A stretch of DNA of 64,000 nt from Mytilus edulis (GCF_963676685.1 NC_092348.1:17497531-17561530); one strand, 5' to 3'. Numbered from the stretch's first letter, positions 12,316-22,290 are shown. Numbers and translations are program-made. The notes: generated by a model from the letters alone, not told the origin.

Positions 12316-13339
12316 TATATTTCATAGTATTGCTGTTAATACAATCTATCCCAGTACACAGAATAAATCTTTGAAAATACCATCTTTTCAGTAAGACTAT
12401 TCTTTAATTTGTTGACACATAGCAAAAAATAAACAACACTAAAATGGCTTGAGTCGTCTTTTCATTTAAGATGAATTGATTTCCTAATTTCCGTGGCACG
12501 TAGTGTAACGGGAATTAATTGTCTTCTCACGTAGTAGTTCGAAGGCGTATGAATTTTTTGGGCGGGAAAAAAAAAATATTGTGTTAAAGGATAGGTGTAT
12601 ATATGGTCATTTCTAGCCCTGCGTTGCTTGAGTGAACATCAAATGTTTTAACCTGTACGTTAAGAAAGTTCTTTAAATATTTTTTATATATAAGTATGTT
12701 CAAATTAGCATTAAAGTTAAAACTTTTCGTTATGATATATAGGTGGTATATATGGCTATACAAACGTAATCGGATTTGGTTATTTCAGACTCATTTCTGT
12801 CTTCAAATTATTTTTCATTTAGCCGCAGTCTTTTGACTGATAGCAGATTCTTTGTTTTTAAATGTTTTCTTAAATGTTTTTTGAACATTCTTATATCAAG
12901 TGCGGTCCAACACTTGGGGTTTCGCCTGGCATCTGGCAAACGGACACAGGTTTCTAAAAGTAGTTAGATATTAGATATTAGTAGTAGATATATGAAGTCA
13001 TTATGATTGCCACAATTTGTTATGTGTATTGATGTGACCTGTTTGTACATATTTGTTTAATAAAATTCGGCAGCTCAGAATATACACAAGCAGCAAGCTA
13101 GTCGACAAACATACGTTTGTGTTTTAGTTGTCTATTGGTAGAAGTGTTACTATGTTAGGAACATAAGGTATAGAGAAGACGATTATGACCCTTCTATCGA
13201 TAAGCGTCATGCCAAAAAATGACTTACATGTCCCCGTCTTTCCACCAACAATACGGCAAGGTCCGCGTTTAATGGTTGCACATTTTCTTTAAATTTTGAA
13301 ACTGATATAACTTGAAAAACAAACAGTATTATTTCTTTA
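12316..13339. other. Intergenic stretch, no gene seen
   Basis: AT-rich. The last few hundred bases may be 5' sequence of the retroelement that follows, but I cannot place its start. Confidence 0.35.
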
Positions 13340-13372
13340 CTCACATGAAACAAACCGGGATGCGGTATTTAG

Positions 13373-15814
13373 TACGTAGGTGAAACTGGACGATATTTAT
13401 CTAAACGCACTCAAGAACATCTGTATCGTTAAAAGACCAAATAAATTCAATAGTATCATTTATCAACACCTTAAGAAGCACAATCACCCTATTAAATATT
13501 TAGCAGTTCAACCTTTGGAAGAAGTAAATAAGCATGCAGCCTGGTGAATCTCATTCAAAGTTTGTACGATCACGGAAAATAATTTAATTAAATTGGATCA
13601 AAAAATTACAGACAGTCTACCCTCTCGGTCTTATTGATAATATCATGGGAATTGGCAATATATCAAGAACCGATTCTGTGAACATTTTGGATATAGTTTC
13701 TAAAACTGTTCGAAAAAAACGTTCTCATGGTCGTAGACAAAATCGCAATCACAGAAAATTTCGGACCAATCATACCAATATTTCGGACCTAATTTCTATT
13801 TCAAAAAACAACGGCAGACACTATCTGTTAACAAAGCTCTGTTCATTACCGATTAATAAGTTGAATAAAATTTTAGAGGATTGCAACACAATTTCATATA
13901 GCAGTCCTAATTATGCAATCGTTCAAATTATAATGGCATATTGTTATTCTAAACTGTTTCCCAAAATTGATCGCCCTGAAGATCATAAAAAAACATTTTA
14001 TTAAAATAAAGTATGTCAATAAAGGTTTTAATTTTGTAAATATCGCCGGTATATTTTTGCTCAGAAAAGGACCTTAATACCGTCCCCCGTCAATTGTTAA
14101 TTGGAATGAGTGTCGTAATATCATCCACGATTCACTCAGTACTTACTGTTTGAAATGGATAAAACGTGTAAAGGCTGACAAAAAATCTTTGGACTCTTTT
14201 TTTAATTCAGTAATGAACATAGTTGATATACGTATTCAACATTTTAAAGAACATTTTACTCTTAACAATAACCACAATTACCCTATTTCGCGTATCAAAC
14301 ATATTAAACTAAAAGAACTAGCCAAGGAATTTGTTTTTGTCCCGGCCGATAAAGCTGCTAATAATATTATAATTGTTTGACGTAAATTTTACATTGAGGT
14401 TCTACAAAAAGAAATCACCAATTCACCAACATTCCAACTGACTCCATTTTCAGAAAACGACATCTGTAACAAACATAAACTTTTAGCTACCGCTTTACAA
14501 GCAGAACCAAAAATAATGAAAGTCCCAACTATATATTGGCTTCCGAAGCTACACAAAACACCTTACAAACATAGATTTATTTCGTCTTCAAGCCATTGCT
14601 CCACTACTAAATCATCTATTCTTCTTACCAGTACACTTGGTACAATCAAAAACCTGATAATTAATTGTTCAAATAAGGCCTTCGAAAACAGTGGAATTAA
14701 TTACTTTTGTGTGTGTCAAAAACTCGTTGGAAGTACTTGATAAATTGCATGCTTATATTGGTGATTTTGAATCTGTTCAAAGTTTCGATTTTTCTACCCT
14801 ATATACACCATGCCTCACATCCTCATTAAGAAAAAACTCACACACCTAAGTAAATGGGCATTTAAAAAGTCAGAATGTGAATATATATGTTCAAACTCTT
14901 TTAGGTCATTTTTTAGTAGCAATAAACAAAAAAACTATGTCAATTGGACATGCTTTGATACTATATCTGCCCTTGAATTTTTACTAGATAACATTTTTGT
15001 TCGCTTTGGAGATTCTGTATATCGCCAGATTATCGGAATTCCAATGGGGACTAACTGTGCACCACTTATTGCGGACCTGTTTTTGTATTGCTATGAGTTA
15101 CAATTTATGACAAAAATCAGCAAAGACCCATCGAAACAACATCTGATACACAAATTTAATAATATTTTTAGATATTTGGATGATATTTTGGCTCTCAATA
15201 ATGACGACTTCAGTATGTATACTAAAGAAATTTATCCTGTTGAACTTACTTTAAATAAAGCTAATACCAACAATGACCACTGCCCTTTCCTCGATCTTGA
15301 TATCTATATCATTAACGGAAAGCTTAATACTACAATTTATGATAAAAGAGATGATTTCTCGTTAATTATCCATTTTTAGATGGTGACGTTCCCTTGTCAC
15401 CATCTTACGGTGTTTATATATCTTGTACGATTCGGTCGTGTATGTAACAATGTTTTAGATTTTAACGAGAGAAATTTATGTATTACTGAAAAATTATTAC
15501 ACCAGGGTTTTCGATATCACAAACTAGTCAAAACATTTACTAAATTTCATCATAGGTATAAGGACATCATTCGCAAATATAGCTCAACATGCAGACTTCT
15601 TATACGTTCAGGTATTTCACATCCAATATTTTATGGAAATATTCTTTATAAAGCACAAAAATTTCAGTATTCACCTCAGAAGCTAACAAAACCTTTAAAT
15701 AGACTTACTAGTATTAAGAAGGAATATAGTTACGATACTGTTGTCAGGTCATTAAAGATTGCATATGTTGGCGTTAATATTGATTCACTTGTAGGTTCTT
15801 TGCATCGGAACTAA
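13373..15814 (+). pseudogene. Penelope-like RT with N-terminal GIY-YIG domain, broken
   Basis: At 13,373 the frame YVGETGRYLSKRTQEHLYR followed by NSIIYQHLKKHNHPIKYL resembles a GIY-YIG nuclease. The linker (NIMGIGNIS near 13,640) and a basic segment come next. The reverse transcriptase then follows: FVPADKAANNIIIV, VPTIYWLPKLHKTPYKHRF, SFDFSTLYT, IIGIPMGTNCAPLIADLFL, and the catalytic FRYLDDILAL with YLDD at 15,173-15,184, then a conserved C-terminal extension to 15,814. RT of this type copies the element's RNA at a nick made by the nuclease. In most Penelope-like elements GIY-YIG is C-terminal; the N-terminal order here fits the Naiad/Chlamys group. Stops near 13,370, 13,430, 13,540, 14,380 and several frameshifts make it inactive, though the RT core is well preserved. 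Confidence 0.75.
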
Positions 15815-16162
15815 ACACATTTATTTAAAAACCAGTTGTTGGCATGACACGGGTTATGTTCATCTCATATATGTTATGATGGTATGATACCAAACCCCTC
15901 ACGGGAAGGATTGTGCTTGATAATCATATGATGAAGACATAATCTTTCAATCAGTTTAATTGAAATCTGGAGCTGGCATGTCAGTTAACTGCTAGTAGTC
16001 TGATGTTATTATGTTTTATTGTCATTTTGTTTATTTTCTTTGGTTACATCTTCTGACATCAGACTCGGACTTCTCTTGAACTGAATTTTAATGTGCGTAT
16101 TGTTATGCGTTTACTTTTCTGCATTGGCTAGAGGTATAGGGGTAGGGTAGAGATCTCATAAA

Positions 16163-16168
16163 CATGTT
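16163..16168. repeat. Polinton target-site duplication, left
   Basis: CATGTT, identical to 20,473-20,478. A 6-bp duplication is characteristic of Polinton integration. Removing the element and one copy restores AAACATGTTTAACCCCGCCG, which fits the repeat tails at 3,802 and 25,660. Confidence 0.85.
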
Positions 16169-16223
16169 AGTAGTAGGGACGGTTCAGTTTGAGGCACCCC
16201 CAAAACACAGGGCGCTAGGGCGC

Positions 16224-16313
16224 TGACGTCATATGCGCATGCCCCGCCCCCAATATTATATATGGGCATATACTAGCCCTAATGACGTCAGCGGAAGTAA
16301 GGAAGATGAGTCA
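16224..16313. promoter_or_regulatory. CRE, GC-box and AP-1 motifs in left terminus
   Basis: Two TGACGTCA cAMP-response elements (16,224-16,231 and 16,283-16,290), a CCCCGCCCCC GC box (16,242-16,251), a GCGGAAGT ETS-like site (16,291-16,298) and a TGAGTCA AP-1 site (16,307-16,313) lie within 90 bp. The same set is mirrored at 20,328-20,417. The motif matches are exact; their function is inferred. Confidence 0.5.
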
Positions 16314-16359
16314 CGACGGATGGACGCAGGTCATATTTGGTCATGACGCGGTGCTATGA

Positions 16360-16750
16360 CCATATATGGAAATTATGACCATATTTGGTAAGAACCTTAT
16401 TTTCACTCAAAATAAACATACATGACCATATATGGAAATCGACAAAACAACCTATGACCATATATGGAAATCATGACCAAATTTGGTAAAAACCTTATTT
16501 CCGTTGAAAAATCAAAATAAACATACATGACCATATATGGAAATCGACAAAACAACCTATGACCATATATGGAAATCATGACCAAATTTGGTAAAAACCT
16601 TATTTCCGTTGAAAAATCAAAATAAAATACATGACCATATATGGAAACCGACCAGATACCCTATGATCATATATGGAAATGATGACCAAATTTGGAAAAA
16701 AACTTTTATTTTCACTAAAAATCAAAATAAACATATATGACCATATAAGG
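16360..16750. promoter_or_regulatory. CArG-box array in left terminus
   Basis: Six exact CCATATATGG sites (16,360; 16,426; 16,458; 16,531; 16,563; 16,635) plus CCATATAAGG at 16,741 all fit CC(A/T)6GG, the SRF/MADS-box consensus. They sit in a tandem repeat of about 100 bp. Two CACGTG E-boxes follow at 16,760 and 16,858. The array is mirrored at 19,891-20,281. Confidence 0.55.
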
Positions 16751-17003
16751 ACAGCAGGTCACGTGATCGTATCGAGGAACGTTAACTCTGGTACAAAACA
16801 AGGGAAGCAACTCTGTATATTTATATCTCGTGGAGTGACAATTCAACGAGGCAAGGTCACGTGATCGTATCGAGGGACTCTGATGCAAAAAAGGGAAGCA
16901 ACTCTTCATGATGTGAACATCAATCACCGATTAATCGTATCGTGTTCGGGGCAAATAGAAAAAATACCAATGCAGATGTCAGTTTCATATATATTTATTA
17001 CAT

Positions 17004-17868
17004 TCATTCGTACAATGCAAGCAGTTTGTCGTCGTTACTCATCAAGTCTCTAGACGAAAAATCTTTCACAATGTCTTCCATGCTAATGTTTCTATATCTC
17101 ATCTTCATGAAATGTACACAATAGAGTCCGCACGTATCGGATGATCCCGGTTGCACTTGAGTCGTACTGAATCTGTATTGAGGTCCATTGGCGATGAGCA
17201 CGTTCCTGAAGCGACGAAGGTAATACTCCGGAGAACGTCCGAACGAATCGAAAAATTCGACGGGTCCCTCTCGCGGGAAGTGGAACGCCACCCAGTGAAT
17301 GCCCTTGCCGTCGCAGTCGTCCGTGGACCAGGTAGTGACAGTTTCTCCTCTGAGTCGGATCCTTCCCGAAATACAGGTTCTGATTCACAGCTACTACCGA
17401 CAGGTTACGATGATGCGATCCTTCCGTGAACAAGTCGTTGATGCGACGGTCTTTGGCCGAGGTCGACATCAGGTCGTCCAGCACGAGTAAGTTTTGTGGT
17501 CCGTGCATCGAAGAAGTGATCGGCTTCCAACTCGGTCGGGATACCGCGAACGAATTCCACGGTGGGCACCACCGTCTTTTGAATCTCGTCGTAGAGGGGT
17601 TGCCATCGTCGGTACAGCCAGACGATCCTCTCTCAGGTACCGGGTTGCACGTGGATCTTCGCAATGCTTCCTTCACGAAAAACGTCTTGCCGCAGGAGGT
17701 CGGACCGGAGACGATCATGGTGAACGGGTGTTGAAAACGAAAACTTTCTTGCGTCGCATTTTGCGGCGGCGGCGGCGGTGGTGGTACGCCAGTACCATGC
17801 TTATTTCGATGATGCCTCAACATGACATCTCTTCTCGAAAACATTCTTTGACAGCTAGGACACTCCAT
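17004..17868 (-). pseudogene. Broken Polinton packaging ATPase-protease copy
   Basis: Starting at the ATG at 17,866-17,868, this copy encodes an N-terminal C2H2 zinc finger (CPSC...HHRNKH), a proline run, FQHPFTMIVSGPTSCGKT (Walker A of the FtsK/HerA-type packaging ATPase) and then a 2-nt insertion near 17,632 that shifts the frame. Walker B (LLVLDDLM) and the VVAVNQN segment are still recognisable. About 480 bp are then deleted, removing the ATPase C-terminus and protease N-terminus, and the adenain-type protease resumes (HWVAF, FFDSFG, CGLYC) to the stop at 17,004. It has lost function, but it is the only copy that preserves the zinc-finger N-terminus. A short gene lies 28 bp upstream on the same strand. 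Confidence 0.75.
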
Positions 17869-17896
17869 CCTCACTTCAAGGGTGGAACTTTCCCTC

Positions 17897-18304
17897 TTAT
17901 AACTTTTGTCGGAAATGAAGCAAGCAGAACACGTGATCATCTTTGCAACGGCACACGCGAAGTCGATCGTCTCTCAAGGTGATTTCCAATATTTCCATCT
18001 CGCCTCCGCTCGACGCGAGGTAGAGCGGTCTCTCGAAAATTATCTCCGTGGTCTCTTCATTTCTGATGACTACGGATTGAAGCAGCGGCAGGTAAGTGTC
18101 TCTGACGTAAGATTCATCCCTTACCAGATCGCAACACACGTACATCCTCTGCGTAGACGTTTCAAAAGCCGGTACAAAGGTCATCTCCAACAGAGCACAC
18201 TCCCACGTTCCTTTCATTAAGTGTGATCTGTACTGTCCTCCTCTATTCTGGGGGAAAAGTTGGAGCGAGTCTCCACTATTGACGAATAAGTAAAACTCGT
18301 CCAT
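17897..18304 (-). CDS. Polinton-encoded protein of unknown function
   Basis: A 135-codon frame from the ATG at 18,302-18,304 to a stop at 17,897. It begins MDEFYLFVNSGDSLQLFPQN, a pattern of beta-strand followed by Asn/Ser-rich turn and 'FPQN..GQYRSHL' that resembles the N-termini of small structural proteins in invertebrate Polintons. I infer that resemblance from memory of the pattern and cannot name the protein. It occupies the single-copy loop of the foldback, 28 bp upstream of the broken ATPase and on the same strand, as expected for adjacent late genes. It has no membrane segment or signal peptide. Its C-terminus (CKDDHVFCLLHFRQKL) overlaps the open frame upstream of the ATPase start, and it may be truncated, because such proteins are often longer. 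Confidence 0.5.
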   Translation of the reverse strand: MDEFYLFVNSGDSLQLFPQNRGGQYRSHLMKGTWECALLEMTFVPAFETSTQRMYVCCDLVRDESYVRDTYLPLLQSVVIRNEETTEIIFERPLYLASSGGEMEILEITLRDDRLRVCRCKDDHVFCLLHFRQKL

Positions 18305-18342
18305 GGTTTTGATTCAGCATTCGATCCTCTTCCTCTTATAAC

Positions 18343-18344
18343 CA

Positions 18345-18402
<58 letters not shown>
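18343..18402. repeat. (GCC)n at the foldback junction
   Basis: About 19 uninterrupted GCC triplets. In frame they are proline codons equivalent to the shorter, interrupted run at 17,762-17,790, so the right arm begins exactly in this repeat. Confidence 0.85.
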
Positions 18403-18446
18403 AAAATGCGACGCAAGAAAGTTTTCGTTTTCAACACCCGTTCACC

Positions 18447-19637
18447 ATGATCGTCTCCGGTCCGACCTCCTGCGGCAAGACGTTTTTCGTGAAGGAAGCA
18501 TTGCGAAGATCCACGTGCAACCCGGTACCGGAGAGGATCGTCTGGCTGTATCGACGATGGCAACCCCTCTACGACGAGATTCGAAAGACGGTGGTGCCCA
18601 CCGTGGAATTCGTTCGCGGTATCCCGACCGAGTTGGAAGCCGATCACTTCTTCGATGCACGGACCAGAAACTTACTCGTGCTGGACGACCTGATGTCGAC
18701 CTCGGCCAAAGACCGTCGCATCAACGACTTGTTCACGGAAGGATCGCATCATCGTAACCTGTCGGTGGTAGCTGTGAATCAGAACCTGTATTTCGGGAAG
18801 GATCCGACTCAGAGGAGAAACTGTCACTACCTGGTCCTCTTCGACAATCCAGTCGATCGCCAGCCCGTCGCCACGCTAGGTAGACAGATGTATCCGAGTC
18901 AGAGACACCTCTTGGTGGATCTGAAGGCCGCTACACCAGAACACTTGAGATTACGTAGCGACGTCTTGGGCGGAGGCGAGGACGACGCCGAAGCCGAGGA
19001 CGAAGACGTCGATTTCACCGGAAGCGAATCGAACACCATGGAATTCGGGGAAGAAGACGTCGGAAGCGAATCGGACCTGATGGCTTGCCGCGCATGCGGA
19101 CTGATTTTTGCGCACGCCCGGGGACTCGAGATCCATCAAGAGAGGGACTGTGGCGAAGAACCATCCGCCAAACGATGCAGAACGGAAGACGACGGCGTGG
19201 AGGGAACCTACGGATACGAACTGGAGTGTTATCTCGAAGACCTGCCGGCGACCGTGTGTTGTGCCGATGAACTGCCGGATGAAGTCTCGAACAGGCCCCG
19301 CAGTTTCGTCGTCAACAAGGACGACTGCGACGGCAAGGGCATTCACTGGGTGGCGTTCCACTTCCCGCGAGAGGGACCCGTCGAATTTTTCGATTCGTTC
19401 GGACGTTCTCCGGAGTATTACCTTCGTCGCTTCAGGAACGTGCTCATCGCCAATGGACCTCAATACAGATTCAGTACGACTCAAGTGCAACCGGGATCAT
19501 CCGATACGTGCGGACTCTATTGTGTACATTTCGTGAAGATGAGATATAGAAACATTAGCATGGAAGACATTGTGAAAGATTTTTCGTCTAGAGACTTGAT
19601 GAGTAACGACGACAAACTGCTTGCATTGTACGAATGA
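18447..19637 (+). CDS. Polinton packaging ATPase fused to adenain-type protease
   Basis: A single open frame of 396 codons. Residues 1-180 are the FtsK/HerA-type packaging ATPase: GPTSCGKT (Walker A, residues 5-12), LLVLDDLM (Walker B, about 75-82) and VVAVNQN (about 106-112). An acidic linker (about 175-210) and a possible zinc finger (CRACGLIFAHARGLEIHQERDC, about 214-236) follow. Residues about 255-396 look like the C5 adenain-type cysteine protease: HWVAFHF with the catalytic His, FFDSFG with the Asp, Q in TTQVQPG, and DTCGLYCVHF with the catalytic Cys. In Polintons these are normally separate genes that package DNA and mature the capsid. In-frame sequence continues upstream of this ATG through FQHPFT into the proline repeat and ends at a TAA before it, so the zinc-finger N-terminus is missing. 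High GC sets it apart from the host DNA. Confidence 0.75.
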   Translation: MIVSGPTSCGKTFFVKEALRRSTCNPVPERIVWLYRRWQPLYDEIRKTVVPTVEFVRGIPTELEADHFFDARTRNLLVLDDLMSTSAKDRRINDLFTEGSHHRNLSVVAVNQNLYFGKDPTQRRNCHYLVLFDNPVDRQPVATLGRQMYPSQRHLLVDLKAATPEHLRLRSDVLGGGEDDAEAEDEDVDFTGSESNTMEFGEEDVGSESDLMACRACGLIFAHARGLEIHQERDCGEEPSAKRCRTEDDGVEGTYGYELECYLEDLPATVCCADELPDEVSNRPRSFVVNKDDCDGKGIHWVAFHFPREGPVEFFDSFGRSPEYYLRRFRNVLIANGPQYRFSTTQVQPGSSDTCGLYCVHFVKMRYRNISMEDIVKDFSSRDLMSNDDKLLALYE

Positions 19638-19890
19638 ATGTAATAAATATATATGAAACTGACATCTGCATTGGTATTTTTTCTATTTGCCCCGAACACG
19701 ATACGATTAATCGGTGATTGATGTTCACATCATGAAGAGTTGCTTCCCTTTTTTGCATCAGAGTCCCTCGATACGATCACGTGACCTTGCCTCGTTGAAT
19801 TGTCACTCCACGAGATATAAATATACAGAGTTGCTTCCCTTGTTTTGTACCAGAGTTAACGTTCCTCGATACGATCACGTGACCTGCTGT

Positions 19891-20417
19891 CCTTATATGG
19901 TCATATATGTTTATTTTGATTTTTAGTGAAAATAAAAGTTTTTTTCCAAATTTGGTCATCATTTCCATATATGATCATAGGGTATCTGGTCGGTTTCCAT
20001 ATATGGTCATGTATTTTATTTTGATTTTTCAACGGAAATAAGGTTTTTACCAAATTTGGTCATGATTTCCATATATGGTCATAGGTTGTTTTGTCGATTT
20101 CCATATATGGTCATGTATGTTTATTTTGATTTTTCAACGGAAATAAGGTTTTTACCAAATTTGGTCATGATTTCCATATATGGTCATAGGTTGTTTTGTC
20201 GATTTCCATATATGGTCATGTATGTTTATTTTGAGTGAAAATAAGGTTCTTACCAAATATGGTCATAATTTCCATATATGGTCATAGCACCGCGTCATGA
20301 CCAAATATGACCTGCGTCCATCCGTCGTGACTCATCTTCCTTACTTCCGCTGACGTCATTAGGGCTAGTATATGCCCATATATAATATTGGGGGCGGGGC
20401 ATGCGCATATGACGTCA
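19891..20417. promoter_or_regulatory. Mirrored CArG/AP-1/CRE array in right terminus
   Basis: Inverse of 16,224-16,750 with exact spacing. Checked examples are CCATATATGG at 20,272-20,281 and TGACGTCA at 20,410-20,417. CCTTATATGG (CArG) lies at about 19,891. Confidence 0.5.
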
Positions 20418-20472
20418 GCGCCCTAGCGCCCTGTGTTTTGGGGGTGCCTCAAACTGAACCGTCCCTACTACT

Positions 20473-20478
20473 CATGTT
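20473..20478. repeat. Polinton target-site duplication, right
   Basis: CATGTT, directly after the terminal CT. The retroelement tail resumes with TAACCCCGCCGCATTTTTGC. Confidence 0.85.
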
Positions 20479-20764
20479 TAACCCCGCCGCATTTTTGCGC
20501 ATGTCCCAAGTCAGTAGCCTCTGGCCTTTGTTGGTCTTGTATTATTTTTAATTTTAGTTTCTTGTGTACAATTTGAAGTTTAGTATGGCGTTCATTATCA
20601 CTGAACTCGTATATATATTTGTTTAGGGGCCAGCTGAAGGACGCCTCCGGGTGCCGGAGTTTCTCGTTGCATTGAAGACCTGTTAGTGACCTTCTTCATT
20701 GTCTTCTCTATGGTCGGGTTGTTGTCTCTTTGACACATTCCCCATTTCCATTCTCAATTTTATT

Positions 20765-21100
20765 GCATATATGGGTCATTATAAAAAACATGCAAAACTA
20801 TATTATTGTGTCTTTTTAAGTCACAGACATGAAAATATATCAAAGTAACACTTGCATATGTTAGATATGATTTTTTTGTGATACACAATATACATTTTAC
20901 AGTATGAAATGTTATAAAAACATCCTTAATGTTTTCTTAAACCCTTGAAGATAGCCAGAATTAACTGTTATTTTTTACTATATATATATAAATCCTTTCA
21001 GACTTGAAATAGGAATATTATTCATATCTTTTGTTATTATGATTTATCACTTTTTATTGCATTTTGATACATACAAACACTTTTTAATGATTTAGGAGGT
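20765..21100. other. AT-rich stretch, no gene seen
   Basis: No repeat partner or coding signal noticed. Confidence 0.35.
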
Positions 21101-22290
21101 GTACGTTGGTTTTATAATAAAAATGTTCACCAAAAGGAAACATTTTTTAAGTCAATGGTGTAACCAAAGGACAAATTAGTAGGATAAGAGTTATCTTTCG
21201 CAAGATTTGGGCATTTACAACAGTTTCTCCCTGAGCAATGTTACCTGTAAGCATGTTATGCAAAAGAAAACAAACAATTATGTTGAAGATTTAGTGAAAA
21301 AATCGTAAAAGTAAGTAAAAGGTTATATCATGATTGGAAATAGTGTCCATGGTGTACCCTTTATGAAAATCATTTTTTGAAAACATTTCCTTAACTTTGA
21401 ATAATGAAATATATTGATTATAGAAACATGCACCAGTAACACTTGAACATATATAATAGAATGGAGCACTTGTTTCGTAACTGAATCTTAAAATACACCT
21501 TATATCATTGGTGTTACTGTCAATGGTGAGCCATTTTGATAAAATACCATAATTGACCAGTTTAGTAACCACTGAATATATCATGACAATCAGCATTGTT
21601 TTGTGTTTCTTTCATGTTTAACAAGCAAAACATCATATTATTTATGAAAAACAATACTTATTTAACAAAGTTTTAACAATATCATGTATTACATATACAC
21701 AGTTTTCACAAACTGATGTATGCTGGTAACACCATTTGGTAACACTATTGACATTTTTAGTAATGGATGTTATGTTATATAATTTGAGATTTTTTAGCCC
21801 AAGAATTATTTTTTCATCTTTTTCTTTTGCCCGATGATCTTGGCTTTGTGTTCAATACTTTATAAAGGTAAAATTTGAAATGTGATGTCAACGGTGATAC
21901 TTTTGTGTCCTTGGAGTTACTGAAGGGTCAGTGGTGTTACTATATAAAAATGCGACATTTTTTTTTTCGTTATTCATAAATGAAAGTGTTTTAGGTCCTG
22001 TACAAAGGAGTAGGTATATTATTATCATTTAATCTTATACAATTCACATATATTCAGTTTGAGTGTATTTTTTATTATTTACAACGGCCATAATTAGGAC
22101 AGCCAACTTTTTACGACAATGTATTCTGAAATTTATGTTTCAATAGAATGCACAGCTATATGAATAATGTCAATAAGTCGTAATTTAAACCTAAACCACA
22201 AATTGGAACAGTTGTTTGATGTTAAACAATAATATTTAGTACCTAAATGTATGCTTTGAATTGGTAACACCATTGACACGATTCTATCAA
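21101..22290. repeat. Cluster of GGTAACACCATTGAC-like motifs
   Basis: Variants of GGTAACACCATTGAC in both orientations occur near 21,150, 21,425, 21,510, 21,727, 21,740, 21,890, 21,930 and 22,262. The spacing is irregular. The minus-strand open frame at 21,291-21,596 has no recognised domain. The stretch may be an undescribed transposon with subterminal repeats. Confidence 0.45.

Larger units (their letters stand above)
16169..17790. repeat. Left arm of the Polinton foldback
   Basis: Inverse of 18,344-20,472, but with about 480 bp missing after 17,320 (equivalent of about 18,838-19,320) and a small indel near 17,632. The arm ends in the GCC/proline-codon repeat at 17,762-17,790. Confidence 0.85.
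16169..20472. mobile_element. Polinton/Maverick derivative, 4.3-kb foldback
   Basis: The element starts AGTAGTAGGGACGG and ends with the inverse, CCGTCCCTACTACT, giving the AG...CT termini of Polintons, with a 6-bp duplication on each side. The two halves are inverted copies of one Polinton end. For every position x in the outer 1.15 kb the partner is 36,641-x, with no indel and very few substitutions by eye. It carries packaging ATPase, adenain-type protease and one further gene, but no DNA polymerase B, integrase or capsid genes. It therefore must have been mobilised in trans, or it formed by rearrangement of a full element. GC content is clearly higher than in the flanks within the coding arms. 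Confidence 0.85.
18344..20472. repeat. Right arm of the Polinton foldback
   Basis: The more complete arm. It runs from the GCC repeat through the ATPase-protease frame to the terminus at 20,472, mirroring 16,169-17,790. Confidence 0.85.
13340..20764 (+). mobile_element. Penelope-like retroelement, interrupted by a Polinton
   Basis: The decayed coding part runs 13,373-15,814. A long non-coding tail follows at 15,815-16,168 and resumes at 20,479-20,764 after the Polinton. The tail ends with TTGACACATTCCCCATTTCC and TCTCAATTTTATT, which recurs elsewhere in the window as isolated tails. The 5' boundary is uncertain. Confidence 0.65.

Noticed and set aside
17151..18220. Plus-strand frames across the left Polinton arm
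   Set aside because: They are antisense to the real minus-strand genes and have no motifs.
18336..19490. Several long open frames antisense to the Polinton ATPase-protease, including a poly-Arg one
   Set aside because: They are shadows of the GC-rich coding strand, and the poly-Arg run is the GCC repeat read in another frame.
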